Below, piece after piece: positions 34,070-43,208 of a DNA stretch of 64,000 nt. The position numbers and the translations under genes were made by a program. Positions within the stretch are counted from its first letter, which is position 1, and every line of letters starts with the position of its first letter. This DNA is from Candidatus Palauibacter soopunensis (GTDB lineage: Bacteria > Gemmatimonadota > Gemmatimonadetes > Palauibacterales > Palauibacteraceae). A model generated the notes under the pieces. The model did no database searches. It was not told the DNA's origin and worked only from the letters and a program-made list of their open reading frames with translations. The stretch covers positions 1-64,000 of the forward strand of contig NZ_CANPVT010000027.1 of assembly GCF_947581735.1 (NCBI RefSeq), given 5' to 3'.

Positions 34070-35059
34070 GTGAGTCACGACATCGAAGCGATACAGGAGA
34101 AGATCCGCGAGCAGAGCGCCTTCGTGGAGCGGCTGGTCGACGAGGTGGGGCGCGTCATCGTGGGGCAGCGAACCATGGTCGAGCGGCTCCTCATCGGCCT
34201 GCTCGCCGACGGTCACGTGCTCATGGAAGGGGTCCCGGGACTGGCGAAGACGCTCACGGTGCGGACGCTCTCACAAGCGATCGACACCGGTTTCCAGAGA
34301 ATCCAGTTCACGCCTGATCTCCTCCCCGCCGACCTCATCGGAACGCTGATCTTCGACCCCAAGCGGAGCGAGTTCCAGACCCGGAAGGGTCCGATCTTCT
34401 CCAACATCATCCTCGCCGACGAGATCAACCGGTCGCCCGCAAAGGTCCAGTCCGCGCTCCTCGAGGCGATGCAGGAACGGACGGTGACGATCGGAGACGA
34501 GACCTTCCCCCTCGACGACCCGTTCCTCGTCCTCGCGACGCAGAACCCGATCGAGCAGGAAGGGACGTACCCGCTCCCCGAGGCGCAGGTGGACCGCTTC
34601 ATGCTCAAGCTCTCCGTCGGATATCCCGACAAGGAAGAAGAGCTGGAGATCATGCGGCGCATGGGCGTCGGGTCCGCGCCGGAGCCGCAGACGGTCGTCA
34701 CGCCGGACGAGATTCTCCGGGCGCGCGGCGCCGTCGACCTCATCTACATGGACCGGCAGGTCGAGCGGTACATCGTGGAACTGGTCTTCGCCTCGCGCGC
34801 GCCGTCCGACCACGGACTCGAAGACCTCGCCGACCTCATCGCCTACGGCGCGTCACCGAGGGCCAGCATCTGCCTCGCGCGCACGGCGCGGGCACACGCC
34901 TTCCTGCGGCACCGGGGCTACGTGACGCCGGAGGATGTGCGTTCCGTCGCCCTCGACGTCCTGCGGCACCGCGTGCTCGTCACCTACGAGGCGGAAGCCG
35001 AGGAAGTCACGAGCGAAGACGTCGTGAACCGGATCCTCGACAGCGTCGAGGTCCCGTAG
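34070..35059 (+). CDS. moxR: MoxR-type AAA+ ATPase
   Basis: A 329-residue MoxR ATPase. Walker A is EGVPGLAKT, Walker B ILADEINRSPAKVQ, sensor 1 LATQNPIEQEGTYPLPEAQ, and the arginine region QVDRFMLK. The lid domain is at the C-terminus. MoxR proteins act as chaperones for von Willebrand A proteins, which follow in this operon. GTG 34070 is the start beginning with VSHDIEAIQEK; GGAGAGG lies 11 bases upstream. The frame is open further upstream but that part lacks family sequence. Confidence 0.92.
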   Translation: MSHDIEAIQEKIREQSAFVERLVDEVGRVIVGQRTMVERLLIGLLADGHVLMEGVPGLAKTLTVRTLSQAIDTGFQRIQFTPDLLPADLIGTLIFDPKRSEFQTRKGPIFSNIILADEINRSPAKVQSALLEAMQERTVTIGDETFPLDDPFLVLATQNPIEQEGTYPLPEAQVDRFMLKLSVGYPDKEEELEIMRRMGVGSAPEPQTVVTPDEILRARGAVDLIYMDRQVERYIVELVFASRAPSDHGLEDLADLIAYGASPRASICLARTARAHAFLRHRGYVTPEDVRSVALDVLRHRVLVTYEAEAEEVTSEDVVNRILDSVEVP

Positions 35060-35087
35060 GGGTTCGGGGAACCGGAGGGATCGAGGG

Positions 35088-35963
35088 ATGATTCCGCGGG
35101 AGATCCTCCGCAAGGTCCGCCGCATCGAGATCACGACGCGGGGGCTCGTGGACCAGGTGTTCTCGGGCGAATACCACTCCGTGTTCAAGGGGCGTGGGAT
35201 CAACTTCGCCGAGGTCCGGGAATACGACTACGGCGATGACATCCGCACGATCGACTGGAACGTCACCGCCCGCACCGGAACGCCCCACGTCAAGATCTTC
35301 GAGGAAGAGCGCGAACTCACCGTGATGCTCCTCGTCGACGTGAGCGCGTCCGGAGACTTCGGCACGCGCGAGCGCATGAAGGGAGATCTCGCCGTCGAGG
35401 TGTGCTCCCTGCTCGCCTTCAGCGCGATCAAGAACAACGACAAGGTCGGGCTCATCATCTTCAGCGACCGCGTCGAGAAGTTCGTCCCGCCGCGGAAGGG
35501 CCGCCGGCATGTGCTGCGCGTCCTGCGCGAGATGCTCTACCACGAGCCCGCGGGCCGGACGACGGACCTCGGCGCGGCGCTCGAATACCTGTCGCGCATC
35601 ATTCGGCGGCGGGCCGTGGTCTTCGTCGTCTCCGACTTCGTGTCGAGACCGTTCGAGAAGGCGCTCGGCGTCGCGGGCCGGCGGCACGACGTCGTCGCCC
35701 TCCGAGTGAGGGACCGGCGGGAATCGGAACTGCCGTCCATCGGACTCGTCGAACTCGAGGACGCCGAGACGGGAGAACGGCTCGTCGTCGACACCTCGAA
35801 CCGGGATTTTCGCGCCGCGTTCGCGAGCCGCGGGGAGGAGGCGCGGGCGGGACAGGACCGGACGTTCCGGCGCAGCAAGGTCGACGTCGTGGACCTCAGT
35901 CCGGGACGCCCCTACCTGCGCCCGCTGATGCGCTTCTTCGAGGAGCGGGGACGGCGCATATGA
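35088..35963 (+). CDS. DUF58 protein
   Basis: A 291-residue DUF58 protein. The N-terminal signature is visible: FSGEYHSVFKGRGINFAEVR, EYDYGDDIRTIDWNVTARTG and VKIFEEEREL. A degenerate von Willebrand A domain follows (MLLVDVSASGDFGTRE, VGLIIFSDRVEKFVPP). Such proteins accompany MoxR ATPases and are probably their clients. GGAGGG precedes the ATG. Its stop overlaps the next start by four bases (ATGA). Confidence 0.92.
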   Translation: MIPREILRKVRRIEITTRGLVDQVFSGEYHSVFKGRGINFAEVREYDYGDDIRTIDWNVTARTGTPHVKIFEEERELTVMLLVDVSASGDFGTRERMKGDLAVEVCSLLAFSAIKNNDKVGLIIFSDRVEKFVPPRKGRRHVLRVLREMLYHEPAGRTTDLGAALEYLSRIIRRRAVVFVVSDFVSRPFEKALGVAGRRHDVVALRVRDRRESELPSIGLVELEDAETGERLVVDTSNRDFRAAFASRGEEARAGQDRTFRRSKVDVVDLSPGRPYLRPLMRFFEERGRRI

Positions 35964-36988
35964 GTCGCGGATCGGGGAACGGGAACCGGCGTGCCGCGAT
36001 CGTGGGCCTCCTGCTGGCGTGCGGGACTTTCGGCGCGGGCGCAGACCTCCGGGGGCAGGCACCGCGGGTCACGATCGAGCCCGACACGACGGAGATCCAT
36101 GTGGGCGACCCGCTTGCGCTGCGGCTCTCCGTCGAGCACCCGGCGGATCTCGCGGTGCGCTGGCCCGATTCGCTCTCGCTGGGTCCCTTCGAGGCGCTGG
36201 CGCTCGAGGCGAGCCCGCCCGAGGCCTCGGGGGACGGCGCCCGCACCGCGGCGGTGCTTCACGTGACCGCCTTCGAACTCGGGGAACTCGAGATCCCGTC
36301 CTTTACCCTCGAACTCACGGACGGTGGCGACGGGACGGCCACCGTCTCCACGGATCCGGTGGTCATCGGCGTGACCACGGTCGGACTCGACGAGAGCGGG
36401 GACATCCGCGACGTGAAGGGCCCGCGCGCGATCGCGCGCAACTGGCTGCTCCTGTGGCCGTGGCTCCTGCTCGCCGTGGCCCTCGCCGGCCTCGGGTACT
36501 GGTGGGGGCGCCGGCGGCGTCGCGGCCCCGACCGGGTCGGCTCCCGGCCGCCGGTCCCGGCCCGTCCGCCGCACGAGATCGCGCTGGAGGCACTGGACCG
36601 GCTCGAGGCGTCCCCTCTCCTGGAGCGCGGCGAGATCAAGCCGTACCACGTGGAGGTGTCGCGGATCATCCGCGCGTACGTCGAGGGACGCTACCGGATC
36701 TGGGCCCTGGAGATGGTCACGCCGGACGTGATCTCGAGCTTGGGACACGCCGGCGTGGACCCCGGGATTCGCTCGGCCTTCGAGCGCTTCCTGGACGCCT
36801 GCGACCTCGTGAAGTTCGCGAAATGGCGGCCGGATGACGCGGCGTGCAGGAGCATTCTCGCCGACGCGCGCACGCTGGTGGAGCGGACGAAGTTCGTGCC
36901 CCCGCCGCCCGCCGCGGAGTCCGAGGCGACCGCGGCCGACGGAGCCGAAGCGACGGCCGACGACCGGACCGAGGCGGCCGTCCCATGA
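35960..36988 (+). CDS. membrane protein with Ig-like N-terminus, DUF4381/BatD-like
   Basis: A 342-residue protein: signal peptide, a beta-rich periplasmic domain (RVTIEPDTTEIHVGDPLALR), one membrane helix (NWLLLWPWLLLAVALAGLGYWW), then a cytoplasmic helical domain (HEIALEALDRLEASPLLERG, GEIKPYHVEVSRIIRAYVEG, DLVKFAKWRPD). The cytoplasmic part matches DUF4381-type proteins of Bat operons. The C-terminal 30 residues are Ala/Glu/Asp-rich. Both ends overlap neighbours by ATGA. It may dock DUF58 or BatA at the membrane. Confidence 0.8.
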   Translation: MSRGSGNGNRRAAIVGLLLACGTFGAGADLRGQAPRVTIEPDTTEIHVGDPLALRLSVEHPADLAVRWPDSLSLGPFEALALEASPPEASGDGARTAAVLHVTAFELGELEIPSFTLELTDGGDGTATVSTDPVVIGVTTVGLDESGDIRDVKGPRAIARNWLLLWPWLLLAVALAGLGYWWGRRRRRGPDRVGSRPPVPARPPHEIALEALDRLEASPLLERGEIKPYHVEVSRIIRAYVEGRYRIWALEMVTPDVISSLGHAGVDPGIRSAFERFLDACDLVKFAKWRPDDAACRSILADARTLVERTKFVPPPPAAESEATAADGAEATADDRTEAAVP

Positions 36989-37980
36989 TCCACCGGTTCG
37001 CGGATCCCGCGTTTCTCCTGCTCCTGCTTCTCCTCGTCCCGGCCCTCGCCTACCGGCACCTGGCGAAGGGAGGACGGAAGGCCGGCGCCCTGCGCTACCC
37101 GGACCTCGCGCTCCTCCGCCACGCGGGGGCCGAGCGCACCGGCCGCCTGCGCCATGTGCCTCTGGCGCTGCGGCTTCTCGCCCTCAGCGCGCTCATCATC
37201 GCCTTCGCCCGCCCCCAATCCGCTTCGACGAGCGAGGACGTGTCGACCGAGGGCGTCGACATCGTCATGGCCGTCGACATCTCGAGTTCCATGCTCGCGC
37301 AGGACCTGTCACCCAACCGGCTGGAGGCCGCCAAGGAGGTCGCGGCGGACTTCGTGGAGCGCCGGCGCAACGACCGGATCGGGCTCGTCGTGTTCGCGGG
37401 CCAGGCGTTCACGCAGGCGCCGCTCACGATCGATCACCCGGCGGTCTCCGCGGTGATGGCCGAACTGGAGGTGGGGATGGTCGAGGACGGGACCGCGATC
37501 GGACTCGGACTCGCGACCGCGCTCAAGCGACTCGAGTCCAGCCAGGCCGAATCGCGGATCATCGTGCTCCTCACCGATGGCCGGAACAACCGTGGCGAGA
37601 TCGATCCGGCGACCGCCGCCCGAATGGCCCGGGCGCTGGGGGTCAGGGTCTATACGATCGGCGCCGGGTCGAGGGGGACGGCCCCGGTTCCCGTCGACGA
37701 TCCGGTCTTCGGGCGGCGCCTCGTCTCGATTCCGGTGGATGTCGACGAACCGACCCTCACGGAAGTGGCCGAGGTCACCGGCGGTCGCTACTTCCGGGCC
37801 ACGGACCGCGAGAGCCTCGAGCGCATCTACGAGGAAATCGACGCCCTCGAGACGACCGAGATCGACGTGCAGAGCTTCACGCGGTACGGCGAACTCTTCC
37901 ACTTCCCGCTCGCGGCGGGACTCGGACTGCTGCTGCTCGAGATCGGGCTCGCGCACACGGTCCTGAGAAGACTGCCGTAG
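36985..37980 (+). CDS. batA: BatA-like von Willebrand A membrane protein
   Basis: A 331-residue protein with two N-terminal membrane helices (PAFLLLLLLLVPALAY, LALRLLALSALIIAFARP) and a periplasmic von Willebrand A domain. The MIDAS motif is DIVMAVDISSSM, with TAIG and LLTDGRNN as later metal-loop residues. One C-terminal helix (LAAGLGLLLLEIGLAHTVL) closes the protein. The Bat operon supports aerobic growth and stress tolerance in several bacteria, with no defined reaction. ATG 36985 overlaps the upstream stop. Confidence 0.92.
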   Translation: MIHRFADPAFLLLLLLLVPALAYRHLAKGGRKAGALRYPDLALLRHAGAERTGRLRHVPLALRLLALSALIIAFARPQSASTSEDVSTEGVDIVMAVDISSSMLAQDLSPNRLEAAKEVAADFVERRRNDRIGLVVFAGQAFTQAPLTIDHPAVSAVMAELEVGMVEDGTAIGLGLATALKRLESSQAESRIIVLLTDGRNNRGEIDPATAARMARALGVRVYTIGAGSRGTAPVPVDDPVFGRRLVSIPVDVDEPTLTEVAEVTGGRYFRATDRESLERIYEEIDALETTEIDVQSFTRYGELFHFPLAAGLGLLLLEIGLAHTVLRRLP

Positions 37981-37998
37981 CGCGGGGGAGGCGAGATC

Positions 37999-39030
37999 GT
38001 GTTCCGCTTCGGGTTCGTCACGGCGCTCTTCGGGCTCGCGCTCATCCCGCTGGCCGCCGGACTGATGTGGCGTGGCGCGGCGCACCGGCGGCGGGCGCTG
38101 GGCCGCTTCGGCGATCTCGCGCTCGTCCGCCAGTTGAGCCGGAGCGTGAACCCGCGGGCCCGCGCCTGGAAGGCCATCGGACTCCTCGCCGTAGTCGGAC
38201 TCTCCGTCGTCGCCGTCGCCCGCCCGCAGTTCGGCTCGCGCGTGGAGACCGTCCGCCGCGAGGGGATGGACATCGTCGTCGCCCTCGACCTCTCCACCTC
38301 GATGCTGGCGGAGGACCTCGCCCCCAACCGTCTGCAGCGCTCGAAGCTCGAAATCCAGCGCCTCATCGAGCGGCTGGACGGGGACCGCATCGGTCTCATC
38401 GCCTTTGCCGGCCAAGCCTTCGTCCAGAGCCCGCTGACCTCGGACTATGGGGCCGCGCGCCTCTTCCTCAACGCGATGGACACGGACCTCGTGCCCGTGC
38501 AGGGGACGGATCTCGGGGCCGCGCTCGAACTCGCTCTCGACGCCTTCTCCGACGCGCCGGTGGAGGAGCGCATCATCATCGTCGTCACCGACGGCGAAGA
38601 CCACGAGGGAGGCATCGAGCCGGCGGTGGATCGCGCGCTCGAGGCCGGGGTGACGATCCACACGGTCGGCGTGGGTTCGACGGACGGCGTCCCGATTCCG
38701 GAGTACGACGCCGCGGGCCGCCCGTCCGGGTTCAAGCGGGACGAAGCGGGGGCCGTCGTCACGACCCGTCTCGACGAGACGACATTGAGGCGGATCGCGA
38801 CGCGAACAGGCGGACAGCTCTACCGCAGCACCCCCGAAGCGAGCGAGCTGACGGCGCTCATCGAGGAGGTCGCGGAGCTGGGCGGACGGGAGATCGACGC
38901 ACGCGAGGTCACCCAGTACGAGGAGCAGTTCCAGATATTCCTCGGCGCGGCGATTCTCCTATTGTTCCTGGAAGGTCTGTGGACGGACCGGAAGAAGACG
39001 GTGAGGGTCTGGAGAGGGAGGTTTTCGTGA
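37999..39030 (+). CDS. batB: BatB-like von Willebrand A membrane protein
   Basis: A 343-residue paralogue of BatA with the same layout: two N-terminal helices, a von Willebrand A domain with MIDAS VALDLSTSM, GTDLGAAL and VVTDGEDHEG, and a C-terminal helix (FQIFLGAAILLLFLEGLW). GTG 37999 follows a GGGGGAGG stretch. Its end overlaps the BatC start (GTGA). BatA and BatB probably form a pair in the inner membrane. Confidence 0.92.
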   Translation: MFRFGFVTALFGLALIPLAAGLMWRGAAHRRRALGRFGDLALVRQLSRSVNPRARAWKAIGLLAVVGLSVVAVARPQFGSRVETVRREGMDIVVALDLSTSMLAEDLAPNRLQRSKLEIQRLIERLDGDRIGLIAFAGQAFVQSPLTSDYGAARLFLNAMDTDLVPVQGTDLGAALELALDAFSDAPVEERIIIVVTDGEDHEGGIEPAVDRALEAGVTIHTVGVGSTDGVPIPEYDAAGRPSGFKRDEAGAVVTTRLDETTLRRIATRTGGQLYRSTPEASELTALIEEVAELGGREIDAREVTQYEEQFQIFLGAAILLLFLEGLWTDRKKTVRVWRGRFS

Positions 39031-39779
39031 GCACGACGCGGGGCGGCATCGGGTGGCTGTGGCTGCCCCTGGTTATCGCGGTCCTCGCGGCCGCGACGCC
39101 CGCCGAAGCGCGCGCACAGGCGGGCCGCGCGGAGGCGCGCGAGGGGAACCGCCTCTATGAGGAGGGACGCTTCGCCGAGGCGCACGAGAAGTACCTGGAA
39201 GCGCTCCTCGAGGCCCCCGACTCCCCCATCATCCGGTTCAACGACGGGAACGCGCTCTACCGGGGCGAGGACTACGAGTCCGCGCTGGAGTCGTTCCGCG
39301 CCGCGGTGGAGAGCGGAGACCCGGAGTTGGCGGCCGCCGCCTGGTACAACCTCGGGAACACGCTCTACCGGCAGGGGGCGCTCCCCGAGAGTCTGGAGGC
39401 CTTCAAACAGGCGCTGCGGGCCGATCCGGCGGACGCCGACGCCAAGCACAACCTCGAACGCGTGCTCGAACAGATGCAGGAGCAGGAGCAGCAACAGCAG
39501 GGCGACGGCGAGCAGAACCCGGACCCCGAACAGGACGCGCAGGATCAGCCCGAACAGGACCCGGAGCAGGATCCGAACCAGGACCCGCGGAACCCGCCGA
39601 ATCCCGAGCAGGAGCCGGACGAATCGGAACCGCAGCCGCAGGAGGGAACGCCGCCTCCGGGCGAGATGACGAGAGAGGAGGCGGAGCGGTTGCTGGACGC
39701 GATCCGTGAGGATCAGGATGAGGTGAACCGCCAGCCGCGCACGCCGACACGCGGCACGAGGCCGCGCAGGGACTGGTGA
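39027..39779 (+). CDS. batC: BatC-like TPR protein
   Basis: A 250-residue exported protein: signal peptide (WLPLVIAVLAAATPAEARAQ), then about three TPR units (AREGNRLYEEGRFAEAHEKY, AAAWYNLGNTLYRQGALPES). A low-complexity tail of about 60 residues is very rich in Gln, Glu, Asp and Pro, and a short helix with EEAERLLDAIREDQDE ends it. The last feature is conserved in BatC proteins. Start and stop overlap both neighbours by four bases. It probably scaffolds other Bat proteins. Confidence 0.88.
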   Translation: MSTTRGGIGWLWLPLVIAVLAAATPAEARAQAGRAEAREGNRLYEEGRFAEAHEKYLEALLEAPDSPIIRFNDGNALYRGEDYESALESFRAAVESGDPELAAAAWYNLGNTLYRQGALPESLEAFKQALRADPADADAKHNLERVLEQMQEQEQQQQGDGEQNPDPEQDAQDQPEQDPEQDPNQDPRNPPNPEQEPDESEPQPQEGTPPPGEMTREEAERLLDAIREDQDEVNRQPRTPTRGTRPRRDW

Positions 39780-41650
39780 TGCGACGCCTTCGACTCCCGG
39801 CCCGCCGCGGGCACCCGGCCAGGATCGCCGCGCTCGGCTGGCTCATGGGCGGCCTGCTCGCGCCGGGGACGCTGTCGGGGCAGGAGGTCACGGCCTCGGC
39901 GCATCTCGACCGCGGGGAAGTCGGCGTAGGGCAGACCTTCACGCTCAACGTCGTCCTGGAAGGCGTCCAGCGCTTCGACCAGGACCCGGCCCTCCCCGAC
40001 ATGAGCGCCTTCGCCGCCTTCCTGAGCAGCGGGACGCAGACCTCGGTCCGGATCGTGAACGGCCGGACGACCGTGTCGCTCACGGTGCAGTACCGGTTCC
40101 AGGCGACGGCGGAGGGGACGTTCGAGATCGGGCCGGTGACGGTCGAGGCAGGCGGGGCGACGCTGACGACGGAGCCGCTGAGCCTGCGCGTGTCGTCGGC
40201 TCCCCAGCCGGCGCCGGGAGCGGGGGGAGCGCCCGCGGGGCAGCCTTCCGATCCGGGGACCATCGGCCCGGACGACCTCTTCATCGTCGCCGAGCCGGAC
40301 AAGCGCCGCGTGCGGGAGAACGAGCCGGTCATCGTCGAATACCGACTCTTCACGCGCGTCAACGTGAGTTCGTACGGGGTCACGCGACTCCCCGGCACGG
40401 CGGGCTTCTGGGTCGAGGAGTTCGAACTCCCGCAACAGCCGCAGGTCGAACAGATCGTGCGCGACGGGGTCGCGTACGCGACCGCGGTGATCCGGAAGGT
40501 GGCGCTGTATCCGACGGGGCCGGGCACGAAGACGCTCGAACCGCTCGCGATCGAAGCGCAGGTCCGCTTGCAGCGGCGTTCGCGCGATCCGTTCGACGAT
40601 GTGTTCGGGGGGCTCCTCAACCGCAGTTCGCTGTTCGGCGATGTCGTGACGACCGGCGCCGCTTCTCGTGCGGTCGAGATCGAAGTGCTTCCGCTCCCCT
40701 CCGAGGGACGGCCCTCGGACTTCACGGGCCTCGTAGGGGATCTGGCAGTCGCGAGTTCCGTCGACCGGGACAGCCTGGCCGCGAACGAGGCGGTCACGTT
40801 GCGTGTGGAAGTGTCGGGTTCCGGCAACCTGAAGGCGCTGGCCCCGCCGGAACTCGCCTTTCCGCCGACGGTGGAGGCCTTTCCGCCCGAGGTGTCGGAT
40901 CGTCTGCGAACCACGGACGCGGGCGTCTCGGGGGCACGGACCTGGGAGTACGTCCTCATCCCGCGGGCGCCCGGGATGCTGACGATACCGGGCGTGGACA
41001 TGGGGTACTACGACGCCGCGGCGGACCGCTATGAGATCGCTTCAGCGGCGCCGGTCGAGTTGCGGGTCACGGGCCGGGCGGTCGAGGAGGCACTGCCCGG
41101 AGCACGCGCGCGCGGCTCCGTCGAGGCGCTGCGCTCGGACATCCGTTTCATCCGGATGGATACGCCGCGCTTCCGCCGCCGGGGCGAGACGCTTTTCGAC
41201 CAGGCATGGTTCTGGATCGTCGCGCTTGCGCCCGTCGGCATGGTCGCGGGCGCGGCCGGGCTGCGCCGCCGCCGCGACCGGCTCGCGGGCGACCAGGCCT
41301 ACGCCCGCGACCGCCGGGCGGCCCGCGTGGCGAAGAAGCGCCTCGCCCGGGCGGCCGGGCTCGCGGGAGGCGACGATGCGCGGGCCTTCTACGCCGAGAC
41401 CGGCCAGGCGCTGGAGGGGTTCGTCGCCGACAAGCTCGACACCTCCGCGGCCGGGATGATCCGCGACGACCTGCGCGCCGCCCTGCTCCGCCGCAGCGCC
41501 CGCGAGCCCACCGTCGAAGAGTACTTCGCCGTGCTCGAAGCCTGCGACCGGCAGCGGTTCGCCCCGGTCGGCGCCGAGGTCGAGGAACGCAAGGCTTTTC
41601 TGGCCCGCGCCGAGTCCGTGCTGTCCGCCCTCGCGGGAGAACTCCGATGA
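39776..41650 (+). CDS. batD: BatD-like oxygen-tolerance protein
   Basis: A 624-residue BatD protein: signal peptide (cleaved near GTLSGQ), tandem beta-sandwich domains (SAHLDRGEVGVGQTFTLNVV, DDLFIVAEPDKRRVRENEPV, EVSGSGNLKALAPPEL), one membrane helix near 480 (WFWIVALAPVGMVAGAAG) and a cytoplasmic helical domain of about 130 residues (RAFYAETGQALEGFVADKL, ATVEEYF-like). GTG 39776 overlaps the BatC stop; ATG 39779 is the next codon. It overlaps BatE by four bases. Confidence 0.9.
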   Translation: MMRRLRLPARRGHPARIAALGWLMGGLLAPGTLSGQEVTASAHLDRGEVGVGQTFTLNVVLEGVQRFDQDPALPDMSAFAAFLSSGTQTSVRIVNGRTTVSLTVQYRFQATAEGTFEIGPVTVEAGGATLTTEPLSLRVSSAPQPAPGAGGAPAGQPSDPGTIGPDDLFIVAEPDKRRVRENEPVIVEYRLFTRVNVSSYGVTRLPGTAGFWVEEFELPQQPQVEQIVRDGVAYATAVIRKVALYPTGPGTKTLEPLAIEAQVRLQRRSRDPFDDVFGGLLNRSSLFGDVVTTGAASRAVEIEVLPLPSEGRPSDFTGLVGDLAVASSVDRDSLAANEAVTLRVEVSGSGNLKALAPPELAFPPTVEAFPPEVSDRLRTTDAGVSGARTWEYVLIPRAPGMLTIPGVDMGYYDAAADRYEIASAAPVELRVTGRAVEEALPGARARGSVEALRSDIRFIRMDTPRFRRRGETLFDQAWFWIVALAPVGMVAGAAGLRRRRDRLAGDQAYARDRRAARVAKKRLARAAGLAGGDDARAFYAETGQALEGFVADKLDTSAAGMIRDDLRAALLRRSAREPTVEEYFAVLEACDRQRFAPVGAEVEERKAFLARAESVLSALAGELR

Positions 41651-42453
41651 CCGCCCGCCGAGCCGCCGGGCGTCAACGCGGGCTGGCGGCCGCCGGGGTT
41701 GCGGCCGTGGCGCTCACTTTCGCGCCCACGCTCGCTCCACAGGAAGCCGCGCTCGCCCCGGCCCCCGCCGACCGGTTCCAGGCGGGGAACCGCCTCTATC
41801 AGGCCGGAGACCATGGGGGTGCCCTCGATGCCTACCTCGGACTGTACGAGGACGGGTTCGAGAGCGGCGAACTCCACTACAACATCGGCAACGCCTACTT
41901 CAGGCTCGGCGAACTGGGCCGGGCGATCCTCTTCTACGAGCGCGCCAGGGTCGCACTTCCCCGGGATGAGAGCGTGCGCACGAACCTGGAACTCGCGCGC
42001 TCTCTGACCGCCGACCAGATCACACCGCTTCCGGGATTCTGGGTGCCCCGCCTCGTCAGGTGGGCGGTGCAGCTCGTGCCGCGCGCGTGGCTCATCGCGA
42101 TCCTGGCGCTGGGCTACCTGGGGCTGGCTTCCATCCTGCTCTACCGGCTTCTCTCCACCGGGCCGCCACACTGGACCCGCCCCGCCGCCGTGGCCGCCGC
42201 CGCGCTCACCTTCGTCGTCGGCGCGAACCTCCTGATCCGCGAGTTCGGCATCGGGCGCGCGGAGCGCGGGGTGATCCTGCAGACCGAGGCCGCCGTCCAG
42301 AGCGCGCCCTCCGATGACCCTTCGCTGCAGTTGTTCACGATTCACGAGGGGGCCGTCGTCCGGATCGACCGGAGATCGAGCGACTGGCTCGAGATCGTCC
42401 TTGAAGACGGAAAGGTCGGCTGGGTACGAGCCGGAGACCTCGATACGATCTAG
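41647..42453 (+). CDS. batE: BatE-like TPR and SH3 protein
   Basis: A 268-residue protein ending the Bat operon. TPR units (FQAGNRLYQAGDHGGALDAY, LHYNIGNAYFRLGELGRAIL) are followed by two membrane helices (AWLIAILALGYLGLASILLY and a second near 185-200) and a C-terminal bacterial SH3-like domain (GAVVRIDRRSSDWLEIVLED, GKVGWVRAGDLDTI). That order is the BatE pattern. It converges on the alkA gene nine bases away, with no clear terminator. Confidence 0.88.
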   Translation: MTARRAAGRQRGLAAAGVAAVALTFAPTLAPQEAALAPAPADRFQAGNRLYQAGDHGGALDAYLGLYEDGFESGELHYNIGNAYFRLGELGRAILFYERARVALPRDESVRTNLELARSLTADQITPLPGFWVPRLVRWAVQLVPRAWLIAILALGYLGLASILLYRLLSTGPPHWTRPAAVAAAALTFVVGANLLIREFGIGRAERGVILQTEAAVQSAPSDDPSLQLFTIHEGAVVRIDRRSSDWLEIVLEDGKVGWVRAGDLDTI

Positions 42454-42462
42454 CAGCGCCTC

Positions 42463-43128
42463 CTAGCGATCCCGCGAACCCGCCGGCAGCACGTCGCGCC
42501 GCCGCATTTCCGTCGTGTAGTACTCCCAGAGCAGCCGGGCCGCCACGCTCCGCCAGGGTCGCCAGCGGGCGGCGATCTCGCGGAGCGTCTTCTCATCGGG
42601 CCGTCCCCGTAGACGGAGCGCATGTCCCGCCGCCTTCCGCAGAGCGAGATCGCCCGCCGGGAAGACATCGCTGTGGCCGGCGCAGAACAAGAGATAGACC
42701 TCGGCCGTCCACACGCCGATCCCCTTGAGGGCCGTCATGGCCGCGATGGACGCCTCGGCAGGCATGAGGCACAGCGCCTGCGGATCGAGACGACCGCTCT
42801 GAACTGCTTCCGCGGCACCCTTGAGTGTCGCCTCCTTGGACCTGGACAGCCCGATCCGGCGGCATTGCGCATCGGACAGCGCGACGACCCGGTCAGGCTC
42901 GCAGCCCTGCGCCTCCTCGACGAGCCGCTCCCAGATCGCGGCGGCCGCCGCCTTCGAAACCATCTGCGCCACGATGGTCCGGGCCAGGCCCTCGAAGCCG
43001 GGAGCCCGTCGCCGCAGCGGCACGGGTCCCGCCTTCTCGACCGCCTCCGCAAGCCGTCCGTCGATCCGCACCAGCGCCTCGAGGCCCTCGGCGATATCGT
43101 CCGGCGTTTCTATCGTTCTTCCCCGCAT
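42463..43128 (-). CDS. alkA: DNA-3-methyladenine glycosylase II
   Basis: A 221-residue HhH-GPD base-excision glycosylase. The helix-hairpin-helix is ALKGIGVWTAEVYLLF, and the catalytic Asp lies in VFPAGDLALRKAAG. It lacks the N-terminal AlkA domain of the E. coli enzyme, so it is the short form common in many bacteria. It removes alkylated purines from DNA. A GGAGGGAC site precedes ATG 43128. It is divergent from the permuted flavoprotein gene (80 bases). Confidence 0.9.
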   Translation of the reverse strand: MRGRTIETPDDIAEGLEALVRIDGRLAEAVEKAGPVPLRRRAPGFEGLARTIVAQMVSKAAAAAIWERLVEEAQGCEPDRVVALSDAQCRRIGLSRSKEATLKGAAEAVQSGRLDPQALCLMPAEASIAAMTALKGIGVWTAEVYLLFCAGHSDVFPAGDLALRKAAGHALRLRGRPDEKTLREIAARWRPWRSVAARLLWEYYTTEMRRRDVLPAGSRDR

Positions 43129-43208
43129 TTCGTCCCTCCGCCCGTTCCCGCGGGAACGTTTCGGCGCGCTCTCTGGCCGATATCGGTACTTCGCGTCAGT
43201 CTTATTGC

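Noticed and set aside
36834-39026. Very long open frame running through batA and batB in another frame into batC
   Set aside because: Only the part after GTG 39027 looks like protein (signal peptide, TPRs). The rest is Arg/Pro/Gly-rich shadow of batA and batB.
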